DNA of 64,000 nucleotides from Murdochiella vaginalis (GCF_900119705.1 NZ_LT632322.1:868001-932000); one strand, 5' to 3'; positions 29,317 to 37,722 are shown, counted from the stretch's first letter. Numbers and translations are program-made. Notes: generated by a model not told the origin, from the sequence alone.

Positions 29317-29520
29317 ATGGTTAAAGGCACGGTTAAATGGTTTAGCGCAACAAAGGGCTATGGATTCATCTCGACGGAAGATGGCAACGATGTGTTCGTT
29401 CACTTCTCCGCTCTTCCGGATACGGGTGAATTCCGCACCTTGGATGAAGGCCAGAGCGTCCAGTTCGACATCGTCGACGGCGAAAAGGGCCCGCAAGCAG
29501 CAAACGTTCAGAAATTATAA
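29317..29520 (+). CDS. Cold-shock-domain protein
   Basis: A 67-residue CspA/CspB-type OB fold with RNP1 (KGYGFIS) and RNP2 (DVFVHFSAL). It binds single-stranded nucleic acid and melts RNA structure. The start follows GGAGGAATTAGTAAC. The frame stays open to 29257, but homology begins at MVKGTVKWF. It is 75 bases after valS, so read-through from valS is possible. Confidence 0.95.
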   Translation: MVKGTVKWFSATKGYGFISTEDGNDVFVHFSALPDTGEFRTLDEGQSVQFDIVDGEKGPQAANVQKL

Positions 29521-29560
29521 TCGGCAACGATTTTTATAGATGGATGAAATGCTACGCGAA

Positions 29561-29593
29561 GAATCGGTGTCGTATGACACCGGTTCTTTTTTT
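29561..29593 (+). terminator. Terminator after the cold-shock gene
   Basis: An 11-bp stem from 29561 (GAATCGGTGTC, loop GTAT, GACACCGGTTC with one G-T pair) followed by seven Ts at 29587-29593. Confidence 0.88.
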
Positions 29594-29639
29594 GTCCGTT
29601 TTTGAGAAAATGCTCGAAATGCGGAAAAAGGGGGACGGT

Positions 29640-30626
29640 ATGACCGAATGGAAAAAGACTGTATCGGGAAACAGAAAAGCGGGGGATCATGCCGCCGGTT
29701 TTCCGGCGTTCTTCTTTCTTCTCAGTCTGCTCCTTGTGCTGTTGACCTCCTGCAAGCCGGCGGGAGACGTGGTTGCCACGCTTGGCGGCAAGGTGATCCT
29801 TACGCGGGAGGAGCTGATGCAGCAAGCCCAAATTCTGGATCGCGCTCTGCACAAAGGAAAAGATACCTTGCCGGAAAAAACAGAGAAAGAGCGTAATAAA
29901 GTACTGCTCGACCTGGCGCATCAGTTGACCTTGGAAAAGGTCATTGAAGCGGATAAGACACTTTCTGTGGACAGCTCCACGCTGTCTGCTGCGGCGTGGC
30001 AGCAAGCCCTGCAACGTTTCGGTGATGAGCAGGGGTTGATGACGCAGCTGCAGAATCTTCACCTGACAAAAGATGCGTATTTGGAGTCTCTGCGTTGTGA
30101 AGCAAGCGAAAAAGCGCATCGTGCAGCGTATTTTGCAGCACATCCCGTTACGGAAGAAGAGCTTTTAGATTTCTATAAAAAGAATCCGTTATCCTGTACA
30201 CTTCTCACGTACAGTCAAGTCACCGTGCCGACCCGTGCAGAGGCGACCGATATGGTGGAAAAATTAAAATCTGCTCCTCGTGATATCGGCGAATACGAAA
30301 GTGTAGTAAATAATGATCTCTTTGATAAGACCTCTTTTTCGCGATTTATTGATGTTGCCTTGGATGATGAGCGCGTTCGCAATACCGCGATTTTCGAGCA
30401 GACGTTGGGAACGGTGAATTTTTATTACGATCAAAAGGCGGAGCTCTATCTCGTGGTGTATGTCGAAGGACGAAAAGACCAGATGAAGGATGTGCGGCCC
30501 TTAGTGGTGGAACAGGTGGAAAACCGGCGCTATCTGGACTATCTCAATCAGTTGTCCAAAGCGGAGGACTTGCGTTTTTATCCGCATGCGGCATTTTGTG
30601 AGGTTTCACAAGATGTTTCGCAATAA
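29640..30626 (+). CDS. PrsA/SurA-like lipoprotein, rotamase domain not evident
   Basis: A 328-residue predicted lipoprotein: Lys-containing N-terminus, hydrophobic FFFLLSLLLVLL, then lipobox LLTSC. After it come VVATLGGKVILTREELMQQA and a long helical region, the layout of the SurA_N/PrsA N-terminal chaperone domain. The parvulin core motifs are not recognisable; the C-terminal part (TYSQVTVPTRAEA, then SVVNNDLFDK) may be a degenerate PPIase-like domain. It probably assists folding or is a cell-surface factor. The start at 29640 follows AAAGGGGGACGGT and leaves the cold-shock terminator outside the gene. Confidence 0.7.
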   Translation: MTEWKKTVSGNRKAGDHAAGFPAFFFLLSLLLVLLTSCKPAGDVVATLGGKVILTREELMQQAQILDRALHKGKDTLPEKTEKERNKVLLDLAHQLTLEKVIEADKTLSVDSSTLSAAAWQQALQRFGDEQGLMTQLQNLHLTKDAYLESLRCEASEKAHRAAYFAAHPVTEEELLDFYKKNPLSCTLLTYSQVTVPTRAEATDMVEKLKSAPRDIGEYESVVNNDLFDKTSFSRFIDVALDDERVRNTAIFEQTLGTVNFYYDQKAELYLVVYVEGRKDQMKDVRPLVVEQVENRRYLDYLNQLSKAEDLRFYPHAAFCEVSQDVSQ

Positions 30627-30628
30627 AA

Positions 30629-30654
30629 ACCGTTTAGGAAAAGGGATAAACGGT
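30629..30654. other. Hairpin between lipoprotein gene and hup
   Basis: A perfect 8-bp inverted repeat ACCGTTTA (30629-30636) and TAAACGGT (30647-30654), three bases past the lipoprotein stop. No T-tract follows on the plus strand, so a termination role is doubtful; it may stabilise the mRNA 3' end. Confidence 0.4.
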
Positions 30655-30672
30655 AAAAATGCCCATTTTGCC

Positions 30673-30700
30673 TTGCAGTATACATAAGTTTTGGTATAAT
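30673..30700 (+). promoter_or_regulatory. Sigma-A type promoter of hup
   Basis: -35 TTGCAG at 30673-30678, 16-base spacer containing an upstream TTTTGG, and a perfect -10 TATAAT at 30695-30700. The HU start is 43 bases further down. Confidence 0.75.
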
Positions 30701-30743
30701 CTAACTACAGTATTGCACTGAAGTTGAATTTAGGGAGGATAGT

Positions 30744-31022
30744 ATGAATAAATCGGAATTGATCGCACAAATCGCAGAAAAAAGCAAGTTGACCAAAGCG
30801 GAAGCAACCCGCGCCCTGGATGCTTTCACCTCGTCTGTAACGGAAGCTCTCATCGATGGTGAAAAGATTCAGTTAGTTGGTTTCGGCACGTTTGAAACTC
30901 GTCAGCGCAAGGCTCGCTCGGGCCGTAACCCCCGCAACCCCAAGGAAACCATTGACATTCCGGCATCGGTCGCACCGGTGTTCAAGGCGGGCAAGAACTT
31001 GAAAGAAGCGGTCAACAAGTAA
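30744..31022 (+). CDS. hup: DNA-binding protein HU
   Basis: A 92-residue HU/IHF-family protein (MNKSELIAQIAEKSKLTKAE, then VGFGTFETRQRKARSGRNPR and a C-terminal VFKAGKNLKEAV). The beta-arm with the R-NP motif that intercalates in the minor groove is intact. It compacts and bends DNA. It has its own promoter and terminator, so it is monocistronic. Confidence 0.97.
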   Translation: MNKSELIAQIAEKSKLTKAEATRALDAFTSSVTEALIDGEKIQLVGFGTFETRQRKARSGRNPRNPKETIDIPASVAPVFKAGKNLKEAVNK

Positions 31023-31035
31023 CGATCTTTCCAGG

Positions 31036-31065
31036 AAGCGCATGCTGCGGCATGCGCTTTTTTTG
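31036..31065 (+). terminator. Terminator after hup
   Basis: Stem AAGCGCATG (31036-31044), loop CTGCGG, CATGCGCTT to 31059, continuing into a T-tract. Confidence 0.88.
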
Positions 31066-31204
31066 TGCTTTTTCGTATAGGGTTTTTACGGACAAAAAGA
31101 ACGCATAAGCGGCGGAAGAAGGGTATAAGGACGGCGAAGAAAAAGAGCAAAGCGAAAAAACTTTGTCGAATCAGAAATGCGATTGCATGCTAAAGGAGGA
31201 TAGG

Positions 31205-32041
31205 ATGAAAGTTGGAGTAATTGGCGCGGGAACAATGGGAAGCGGTATTGCACAAGCCTTTGCACAGGCTGGCCACGAGGTGATGCTCTCAGATATTAAA
31301 AAAGAATTTTCCGAAGGCGGAAAAGAAAAAATCCATAAAAATTTGTCTCGCTTGGTGACAAAGGGAAAGATGGAACAAGCGGACGCTGATGCGATTCTTG
31401 CGCGCATTACCCCGTGCTTGAACGAGAATCTTGGCGATTGCGATCTCATTGAAGAAGCCGCCATTGAGAACATGGCCATTAAGCAAGAGACCTTTAAATA
31501 TCTCGACTCCCTTTGCAAGCCGGAGACCATGTTTGCCTCGAATACGTCATCGTTGTCGATTACAGAGGTGGGAAAAGGGCTTTCCCGCCCTATCATCGGC
31601 ATGCACTTCTTTAATCCGGCGCCGGTCATGAAGCTCATTGAGGTCATTCCCGGTCTCGATACGCCGGACGAGATGACCCAGAAGGTGGTTGCCTTGTCCG
31701 AAGAAATCGGAAAGACGCCGGTCGTCGTCAAGGAAGGTCCGGGATTTGTCGTCAACCGCATTTTAATTCCGATGATCAACGAAGGTATCGGCATTTATGC
31801 GGAAGGCTTAGCTACACCGGAAGGCATTGATACCGCTATGAAGCTTGGCGCAAATCATCCCATGGGCCCCTTGGAATTGGGGGATTTGGTCGGCCTGGAT
31901 ATCGTCCTTGCCATCATGGAGGTGCTATATCAGGAATTTGGCGATACGAAGTATCGTCCGCATCCGCTGCTTAAGAAAATGGTGCGTGCCGGCCGTCTCG
32001 GGCGTAAGACGGGCAAGGGCTTCTACGACTATACGAAGTAA
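31205..32041 (+). CDS. hbd: 3-hydroxyacyl/3-hydroxybutyryl-CoA dehydrogenase
   Basis: A 278-residue two-domain enzyme (about 280 is typical). NAD-binding [17 protein letters not shown] at residues 7-23, [12 protein letters not shown] with the conserved Asn/Ser, and the catalytic [17 protein letters not shown] with His and Glu. The C-terminal dimer domain has [16 protein letters not shown] and [16 protein letters not shown]. It reduces acetoacetyl-CoA in butyrate-type fermentation. No crt, thl or bcd genes are adjacent, so the pathway is not shown here. The start is fixed by AAAGGAGGATAGG; it opens a six-gene run. Confidence 0.93.
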   Translation: MKVGVIGAGTMGSGIAQAFAQAGHEVMLSDIKKEFSEGGKEKIHKNLSRLVTKGKMEQADADAILARITPCLNENLGDCDLIEEAAIENMAIKQETFKYLDSLCKPETMFASNTSSLSITEVGKGLSRPIIGMHFFNPAPVMKLIEVIPGLDTPDEMTQKVVALSEEIGKTPVVVKEGPGFVVNRILIPMINEGIGIYAEGLATPEGIDTAMKLGANHPMGPLELGDLVGLDIVLAIMEVLYQEFGDTKYRPHPLLKKMVRAGRLGRKTGKGFYDYTK

Positions 32042-32052
32042 ATGAGGACGAT

Positions 32053-32526
32053 ATGAAAACCAATGTGATGCGTCGCCTCGAGCAAGCCAAGATTCCGTAT
32101 GCGGATTTCGAATACGATACAGGGGAAGGTATTACGTACGGCGCACATATGATTGACAAAGATGGCAAGCAACGGGCACATTCCTACAAAACTCTTGTCA
32201 CCAAAGGAAAAGAGCCGCACGTTTTTGTCGTTCCCTCTGAGCGTCATCTGGATCTGAAGAAAGCGGCGAAGGCAGCCGGGGAAAAGAAGATCGATATGCT
32301 CCCCCAAAAAGAATTGAAAGCCCTTACGGGCTATATCCATGGGGGTTGCTCGCCTATCGGCATGAAAAAAGCGTTCAGTACCTGGATCGATGAATCAGCG
32401 AAAGAACTTTCCGTCATGGCGATCAGTGCCGGTCAGGTTGGCGTGCAGGTGGAAGTAAATCCCCAAGCCCTGTCGACCATGATCGGTGCGCCTTTTGCCG
32501 ACGTAACAACAGAAGAGGAGGAATAG
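32053..32526 (+). CDS. ybaK: YbaK/EbsC-type aminoacyl-tRNA deacylase
   Basis: A 157-residue YbaK-family protein. Recognisable parts are the N-terminal TNVMRRLEQAKIPYADFEYD, KTLVTKGKEPHVFVVPSERH, the catalytic-lysine region LDLKKAAKAAG, and GYIHGGCSPIGMKK. YbaK hydrolyses mischarged Cys-tRNA(Pro). It is 11 bases after hbd and one base before the next gene. Confidence 0.9.
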   Translation: MKTNVMRRLEQAKIPYADFEYDTGEGITYGAHMIDKDGKQRAHSYKTLVTKGKEPHVFVVPSERHLDLKKAAKAAGEKKIDMLPQKELKALTGYIHGGCSPIGMKKAFSTWIDESAKELSVMAISAGQVGVQVEVNPQALSTMIGAPFADVTTEEEE

Positions 32527-32527
32527 A

Positions 32528-33130
32528 ATGGAGTATCAAATCATCACGCCCGATCAATTTCAGGTTTCTACCTGGGCAGGCGGGACGACCACACAGCTAT
32601 ACATTGATCCGGCAGGGGAAGATTTCAAAAAACGCATGTTTGCCGTGCGCCTCTCTTCCGCCACCTTTACGGATACAAGTTCTACATTCAGCGAATTTAC
32701 GGGTTATAATCGCATGATTTTTCCGCTCGTCGGCCACTTAAGCGTGGATCATTCCTGCAAGGGCGAAGCTCTCTATGAACGGATGCTTGCTCCGTATGAG
32801 ATTGAAAACTTCTCCGGCTCCTGGACGACGGACTCCACAAATAGTGCGGACTGCGTCGACTTCAATCTCATTACACGAGAGGGCCTCTCCTCTCATACCG
32901 AAGTGCTGCGCGAGGAAAGAAGGTTATCTCCTCATGAGGATGGCACCATCCTACTGTATTCTCGTTCCGCTTTTTCCGTATGTGCCCAGGAAGGCAAACC
33001 ATCTCAGGAAACGACGATTTCGGTGGATGCAGGGTGTCTGCTGGTGATCACCGCCTCTCCAAAGCTGGCCATTCTCAACGTCAAGCCGGGAAAAGAGCCC
33101 GTGGTTGTCGGAGAAGTCTGCGGACAATAA
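32528..33130 (+). CDS. HutD/Ves-like cupin protein
   Basis: A 200-residue protein resembling the HutD family: STWAGGTTTQLYIDPAGEDF, FAVRLSSATFTDTSSTFSEF, then GYNRMIFPLVGHLSVDHSCK. HutD proteins are bicupins found beside histidine-utilisation genes, but their biochemical role is not settled. No hutH, hutU or hutI is in this window, though the downstream folate genes could handle a histidine-derived formimino group (inference). The ribosome binding site lies inside the 3' end of ybaK. Confidence 0.72.
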   Translation: MEYQIITPDQFQVSTWAGGTTTQLYIDPAGEDFKKRMFAVRLSSATFTDTSSTFSEFTGYNRMIFPLVGHLSVDHSCKGEALYERMLAPYEIENFSGSWTTDSTNSADCVDFNLITREGLSSHTEVLREERRLSPHEDGTILLYSRSAFSVCAQEGKPSQETTISVDAGCLLVITASPKLAILNVKPGKEPVVVGEVCGQ

Positions 33131-33146
33131 AGGCTAAGGAGAGGAC

Positions 33147-33815
33147 ATGCTTACATTTAAGGAAACCATGCTCAAGAGCATCGCCGCCGGCATTATGATC
33201 GGTTTCGGCGGAGCGGTCTTTTTGGTGCAGAAAAACCCGTTGGTTGGCGCCTTGTTTTTTACCGTGGGATTATTCACCATTGTAGAATTCGGATTTTTCC
33301 TTTTTACCGGAAAAGCCTGCTACCTTCTGCAAAGCGATAAGGCGGCCCTACGGCGCTTGCCCGTTATCTGGCTTGGGAACCTCCTTGGTACCGGTGCTGT
33401 CAGCCTGCTGTTACGTACAACGCGCCTTGCCGGGGCCGTAACCGAACGTGCGTCGACAATGGTCGCGGCCAAACTGGGAGATTCGTTGGTGAGCCTTTTT
33501 GTTCTGGGCTGCCTCTGCAACCTTCTCATCTATGTCGCCGTCGAGGGTTACAATAAGAGCCATTATGACTTGGGCCGCTATTTAGCGCTGTTCTTCGGCG
33601 TTATGGTATTCATTCTTTCCGGCTTTGAACACTCCATTGCCGATATGTTTTATTTTTGGACGGGTAACGGCTGGAATGCACAGGGAGTGGTTGCCATTCT
33701 CGTGATTACGGCAGGCAATGTCGTCGGCGGTGCGTTCCTTCCGACGTTGCGGCAGTGGGCGGAAGAAAAAACGAAAAGCGCGACAACGCAAGTGAAGGTG
33801 GAAAAGACGGAATAA
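33147..33815 (+). CDS. Formate/nitrite-family channel
   Basis: A 222-residue polytopic protein of the FNT family, shorter than the usual 260-280. Supporting pieces are GFGGAVFLV in the first helix, EFGFFLFTGK, and SGFEHSIADMFYFWTG, which holds the central pore His. Six hydrophobic segments can be drawn. FNT channels move formate, nitrite, lactate or hydrosulphide. Its position before folD and a GcvT-like gene makes formate the most likely substrate (inference). Confidence 0.75.
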   Translation: MLTFKETMLKSIAAGIMIGFGGAVFLVQKNPLVGALFFTVGLFTIVEFGFFLFTGKACYLLQSDKAALRRLPVIWLGNLLGTGAVSLLLRTTRLAGAVTERASTMVAAKLGDSLVSLFVLGCLCNLLIYVAVEGYNKSHYDLGRYLALFFGVMVFILSGFEHSIADMFYFWTGNGWNAQGVVAILVITAGNVVGGAFLPTLRQWAEEKTKSATTQVKVEKTE

Positions 33816-33900
33816 CAACCCGTCAAAGAACAAGGAAAGGGGCATCACGGCAGACGAGACCCCGGAATAGAAAAGAAAGGAGGCGGCTACGAGAAAATTA

Positions 33901-34743
33901 TTGGCAAAAGAAGTAAATGCATCTATGGAAAGCGACATGCGTACCGTTCGCCGCCAACTCGAAGAGAAACATATATTGCCTACGCTGGCAGTGGTTCGGG
34001 TGGGAGCGAAGCCTGCGGATATCAGCTACGAAAATGGCATACGCAAGAAGATGGATGCGCTTTCCATTGCGGTCTGTTCTGTCGTGTTGGCGGAGGAGGC
34101 AAAAGAAAGCGAGACCATTGAGACCATTCGACAGCTTTCTGCCGACGCGGGAATTCATGGCATTCTTCTCATGCAGCCATTGCCTGCGCACATGAATGCT
34201 GCACGCGTGAAGGCAGCTATTGCGCCGGAAAAGGATGTGGACGGCGCGACTCTGATCAATTTAGGTCATGTACTGGCCGGAAATGCCGAAGGCTATTCCT
34301 ATTGTGCTCCGGGCGCAGTCATGGCACTTTTGGATTACTATGATATTCCGCTCAAGGGCGCAAATGTAGTACTCATCGGAAGCGGTTTGGTAGTGGGAAG
34401 ACCCTTGGCGATGCTTCTGGCAGACCGTTACGCGACGGTTACCATGACGAATATCTATTCCCGAGATGTTGCCGCTATTAGCAGAAAGGCGGACATCGTG
34501 ATCTCGGCGGCCGGTGTGGCCGGATTGGTGGATGCTTCCTACGTTTCCGAGGGACAGATTGTGATTGACGTCGGCACGAGTCGTAAAGACGGAAAGATAC
34601 ACGGCGATTTGGATTGGGAGGCGGTTGCGCCGATCGTAAAGGCAGCAACGCCGACACCGGGCGGTATCGGCGCCATAACCACTACGGTTCTTGCAAAGCA
34701 CGTGGTGGACGCCTGCGCGAAGGCCAACGGAATAAAAAATTGA
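33901..34743 (+). CDS. folD: FolD-like methylene-THF dehydrogenase/cyclohydrolase
   Basis: A protein of about 280 residues. Folate site (LPTLAVVRVGAKPADISYEN), GILLMQPLPAHM, DVDGATLINLG and NADP site (GSGLVVGRPLAMLLADRYAT), ending TPTPGGIGAITTTVLAKHV. The usual catalytic Lys four residues after the Tyr of ISYENGIRKK appears to be Ile, so cyclohydrolase activity may be reduced or lost; a subgroup of clostridial FolD-like proteins seems to share this. The TTG at 33901 is 17 bases from the AAAGGAGG at 33876-33883, which is too far. An in-frame ACG at 33889 is ideally spaced and adds four residues, so the true start is uncertain. Confidence 0.88.
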   Translation: MAKEVNASMESDMRTVRRQLEEKHILPTLAVVRVGAKPADISYENGIRKKMDALSIAVCSVVLAEEAKESETIETIRQLSADAGIHGILLMQPLPAHMNAARVKAAIAPEKDVDGATLINLGHVLAGNAEGYSYCAPGAVMALLDYYDIPLKGANVVLIGSGLVVGRPLAMLLADRYATVTMTNIYSRDVAAISRKADIVISAAGVAGLVDASYVSEGQIVIDVGTSRKDGKIHGDLDWEAVAPIVKAATPTPGGIGAITTTVLAKHVVDACAKANGIKN

Positions 34744-34760
34744 ACAGAAAGGAAGGACGC

Positions 34761-35768
34761 ATGGCACAGGAGTTAAAATGCAGGGAACATGATGCGGTTC
34801 GCAAAGCGGTAGGAATTTATGATTTTACGCATCAATTGTTGGAAGTGACCGGAAAGGATGCGGGTGCGTTCTTAGACAAGGTTTTTGTGAACGGCTTCTC
34901 GCATGCTAAAGTCGGTCAGGCAAAATACACCACCATGCTGGACGAAAAGGGCATCATTCGTGATGACGTCATCATTTTCCGCATGGAAGAGGAATGTTAT
35001 TGGATTTCGACGCTCTATATCGACAAGATGATCGCGCATTTTGATGCGGTCAAGAAGGGAGAGGATGTTTCGTATCGTGACCGCACGAGCGAGACGTCCA
35101 TGATTGCCGTGCAGGGCCCGAAGGTACGCCAAGTTCTCAATGCCATCCTGGGCGAGTCGGTAGATGGAATTCGGCGCTTCCACATTGTTCCCAATACGCT
35201 TGGTGCACAAAAGATTTACGTAGCGCGCAGCGGCTTTACCGGTGAGCTTGGCTATGAACTGTATCTCGCGCCGGATACCGTGGAAGCGACCATGAAGGCA
35301 CTCGAAGAAGCCGGCAAGAAGTGCGGCGTCGAGGTCACACGCATGACGACGGATGCCATTTTAACGAGTCTTCCGCTCGAAAAAGGCTACGTGCTCATGA
35401 GAGATTTGGAAGGAACCAATCCGTTGGAGGTCGGCTTTGACTGGACCGTCGATTGGAGCAAAGACTTTATTGGGAAAGAGGCGCTGGAAAAGGTCAAGAA
35501 AGAAGGGGCCAAGCGCGCGCTCCTCGGTTTCCGCACGGAAAAGGCGGATCTTCCCATCGCGCCGGGAGCAGAGGTGCTGGCCGGGGGAAAGACAGTCGGC
35601 AAGGTGACAATGTTCACCGAAAGCCTGACCTTGGGAGGCGGCATCGGCTATGCGCTGGTGAACCTTGCGGACGTGAAAGAAGGCGACACCATTACCATAG
35701 CAGGCGTAGAGACAACGCTTACGCCGCGCGTTTTCTATGACATCGACGATGCGCGGATTAAAGCATAA
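34761..35768 (+). CDS. GcvT-like folate-dependent aminomethyltransferase
   Basis: A 335-residue protein of the GcvT/YgfZ/dimethylglycine-oxidase folate-binding superfamily. Evidence: VGIYDFTHQLLEVTGKDA, FLDKVFVNGFSHAKVGQAKY, the acidic MLDEKGIIRDDVIIF (folate-binding Asp), and FTGELGYELYLAP, with a C-terminal barrel (GGGIGYALVNLADVKEGDTI). It is slightly shorter than glycine-cleavage GcvT, and no gcvH or gcvP is adjacent. It may demethylate a substrate other than the glycine-cleavage intermediate onto THF, working with the FolD-like protein upstream (inference). The start follows GAAAGGAAGGACGC. Confidence 0.82.
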   Translation: MAQELKCREHDAVRKAVGIYDFTHQLLEVTGKDAGAFLDKVFVNGFSHAKVGQAKYTTMLDEKGIIRDDVIIFRMEEECYWISTLYIDKMIAHFDAVKKGEDVSYRDRTSETSMIAVQGPKVRQVLNAILGESVDGIRRFHIVPNTLGAQKIYVARSGFTGELGYELYLAPDTVEATMKALEEAGKKCGVEVTRMTTDAILTSLPLEKGYVLMRDLEGTNPLEVGFDWTVDWSKDFIGKEALEKVKKEGAKRALLGFRTEKADLPIAPGAEVLAGGKTVGKVTMFTESLTLGGGIGYALVNLADVKEGDTITIAGVETTLTPRVFYDIDDARIKA

Positions 35769-35782
35769 GCTTTGCGTGACAT

Positions 35783-35825
35783 AAAAAGGCTGGAGCCAAC
35801 TGCAATCGTTGGCTCCGGCCTTTTT
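35783..35825. terminator. Bidirectional terminator
   Basis: AAAAAGGC(T)GGAGCCAAC (35783-35800), a seven-base loop, and the mirrored arm ending in TTTTT (35825), lying between the GcvT-like gene and the malic enzyme gene. Confidence 0.88.
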
Positions 35826-35873
35826 CATATCCATAATGGAAATTTTTATAATGGAAAGACGGTGTCGAAAGCT

Positions 35874-37058
35874 TTAATCGGCCCGCACAACTCCCATTTT
35901 CACCGCGATGGCAGCGACCTCTTCGGCCACCGCATCGGCCACACCCGCTTCAAACGGACCCGGAATGACATATTCTTCCGACAGCTTTTCTTCCGGCACT
36001 AAGTTGGCCAGCGCATAGGCGGCTGCCAGCTTCATTTCTTCATTGATTTCTGTTGCATGCACCTGTAACGCGCCCTTGAAGAGGCCCGGGAATGCGAGTA
36101 CGTTGTTGACCTGGTTGGGATAATCACTGCGACCCGTACCTACCACGCGGGCACCGGCTTCGCGCGCATCCTCGTAGGGAATTTCCGGATCCGGGTTGGC
36201 CATTGCCAAAACAATCGGATCGCGGCGCATCGAGCGCACCATGTCCTTGTCGATTTTGTTCGGAACGCTTACGCCAATGAAAATATCCGCCTTTTTCATG
36301 GCTTCCGCAATGGTAAGATCTTCCGCATCATTATTGGTGATCTGCGCGAGCTCGCGATAGAGAGGATTGGTATAGGAGTCCGCGTGCTTGCGGTTGAGAA
36401 TGCCTTTGCTGTTGTAGCCATAGAAGTTTGCGATACCGATGCGCTTGAGCATGCGAATGATGGAAGAGCCGGCCGCACCGACACCGGAAATGACCACGTT
36501 GCACTCTTCCGCCTTCTTTCCGACCAGCTTCAAAGCATTGAGGACGGCCGCTGTGGTCACAATAGCGGTGCCGTGTTGATCATCATGGAAGATGGGAATG
36601 TTACATTCCTCAATCAGCGTCTGCTCAATAGTGATGCATTCCGGGGCCTTGATATCTTCCAAGTTGATGCCACCGTAGGTGGGGGAAATAGCTTTAACGA
36701 TACGGATGATCTCTTCCGGATCTTTGGAATCGATGAGTACCGGAACGGCATTCACACCGCCAAAGCGCTTAAACAGCGCACATTTGCCTTCCATGACCGG
36801 AAGGGCCGCTTCGGGACCGAGATCCCCCAGGCCGAGAATGGCCGTTCCATTCGTTACAACCGCAACTGTATTGCCTTTCCAAGTGTAGTTGTATACCGAT
36901 TTCGGATTCGCAGCGATTTCGCGACAGGGCTGTGCGACACCCGGCGAATACATTAGAGAAAGATCGTCCTGATTTTCCAGGGGCGCCTTTAACTCTGTGC
37001 TCATTTTTCCTTTTAATTCGGCATGTAGTGCCAAAGAACGTGCAAATACATCTTTCAT
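35874..37058 (-). CDS. NAD(P)-dependent malic enzyme (decarboxylating)
   Basis: A 394-residue bacterial short-form malic enzyme (malate + NAD(P) to pyruvate + CO2). Motifs: LMYSPGVAQPC with the catalytic Tyr, TNGTAILGLGDLGP, metal site HDDQHGTAIV, NAD site VISGVGAAGSSI, MANPDPEIP. A TTG six bases upstream (37064) is in frame, but the GGAGG ends directly before it, so the ATG at 37058 is the start. With PPDK in the same window it may serve pyruvate/PEP/malate exchange. Convergent with the GcvT-like gene, divergent from the thioesterase. Confidence 0.95.
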   Translation of the reverse strand: MKDVFARSLALHAELKGKMSTELKAPLENQDDLSLMYSPGVAQPCREIAANPKSVYNYTWKGNTVAVVTNGTAILGLGDLGPEAALPVMEGKCALFKRFGGVNAVPVLIDSKDPEEIIRIVKAISPTYGGINLEDIKAPECITIEQTLIEECNIPIFHDDQHGTAIVTTAAVLNALKLVGKKAEECNVVISGVGAAGSSIIRMLKRIGIANFYGYNSKGILNRKHADSYTNPLYRELAQITNNDAEDLTIAEAMKKADIFIGVSVPNKIDKDMVRSMRRDPIVLAMANPDPEIPYEDAREAGARVVGTGRSDYPNQVNNVLAFPGLFKGALQVHATEINEEMKLAAAYALANLVPEEKLSEEYVIPGPFEAGVADAVAEEVAAIAVKMGVVRAD

Positions 37059-37110
37059 GGACAACCTCCATTGCTCCGGTCGAACAGGACCGCCTTTTCT
37101 CTTCCCTTAT

Positions 37111-37139
37111 AGAGTAGCGCATTTTCCTTGGGTTGCCAA
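37111..37139 (-). promoter_or_regulatory. Candidate promoter of the malic enzyme gene
   Basis: On the minus strand: -35 TTGGCA (37139-37134), 17-base spacer, -10 TACTCT (37116-37111), with TATAAG just after. It lies 53 bases upstream of the ATG. Confidence 0.5.
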
Positions 37140-37192
37140 ACGCATTTTGTATGGAAAAAGGGTATGATAAAAGCGCAAGAAAAGGAGGAGAA

Positions 37193-37621
37193 ATGGAGAT
37201 TTCACGGGAACTATTTGACCGGCTGGTGGATCTGCGCCGCACGACCAACCGATTTATGATTGAGGCCGGTATCGAGATTACTGAAGCCGAGGAAGGCACG
37301 GCGACAACCAAGCTGGTGACGTCAGAGCAAAAACATCAGAATCCACAGGGCGTGGTGCAGGGCGGTGTGCTCATGACCATGGCGGATGCCGCGATGGCGA
37401 CGGCGCTGGTATCGTTTAATGACGCGGTCGCGACAGTGGATATGAATTATCATTTTTTGGGCGCGGTGCATTCCGGTGATACGGTGATTTGTCGTGCGAC
37501 GATCATCAAAGCGGGACGAAAAGTCGTGGTAACCGAAGCGATGCTTTATGTGGAGGAACGGCTTATCGGGCGTGCAACGGCGACATTCCTGCGTTCCGGA
37601 CGAAAAATGATCGAGGAGTAA
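37193..37621 (+). CDS. PaaI-type hotdog thioesterase
   Basis: A 142-residue single hotdog domain with NPQGVVQGGVLMTMADAAM, where QGG takes the place of the common HGG, and a central ATVDMNYHFLGAVHSGDTV. This layout is typical of PaaI/YdiI thioesterases acting on aryl- or acyl-CoA. The start follows AAAGGAGGAGAA; the frame is open to 37133 without homology. It stands alone between a divergent malic enzyme gene and a bidirectional terminator. Confidence 0.88.
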   Translation: MEISRELFDRLVDLRRTTNRFMIEAGIEITEAEEGTATTKLVTSEQKHQNPQGVVQGGVLMTMADAAMATALVSFNDAVATVDMNYHFLGAVHSGDTVICRATIIKAGRKVVVTEAMLYVEERLIGRATATFLRSGRKMIEE

Positions 37622-37644
37622 GCCCACGATCAAAAAAAGTGAGC

Positions 37645-37686
37645 AAAAAAGAGCTGCTCGGGGAAAATTTCCGGGCAGCTCTTTTG
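37645..37686. terminator. Bidirectional terminator
   Basis: Stem AAAAAAGAGCTGCTCGG / CCGGGCAGCTCTTTT (one T-G pair) around a GGAAAATTT loop, between the thioesterase gene and the convergent dipeptidase gene. Confidence 0.88.
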
Positions 37687-37722
37687 TTCTTTTCGGCTAT
37701 GCAGGGCGGGAACCTTTTATTT

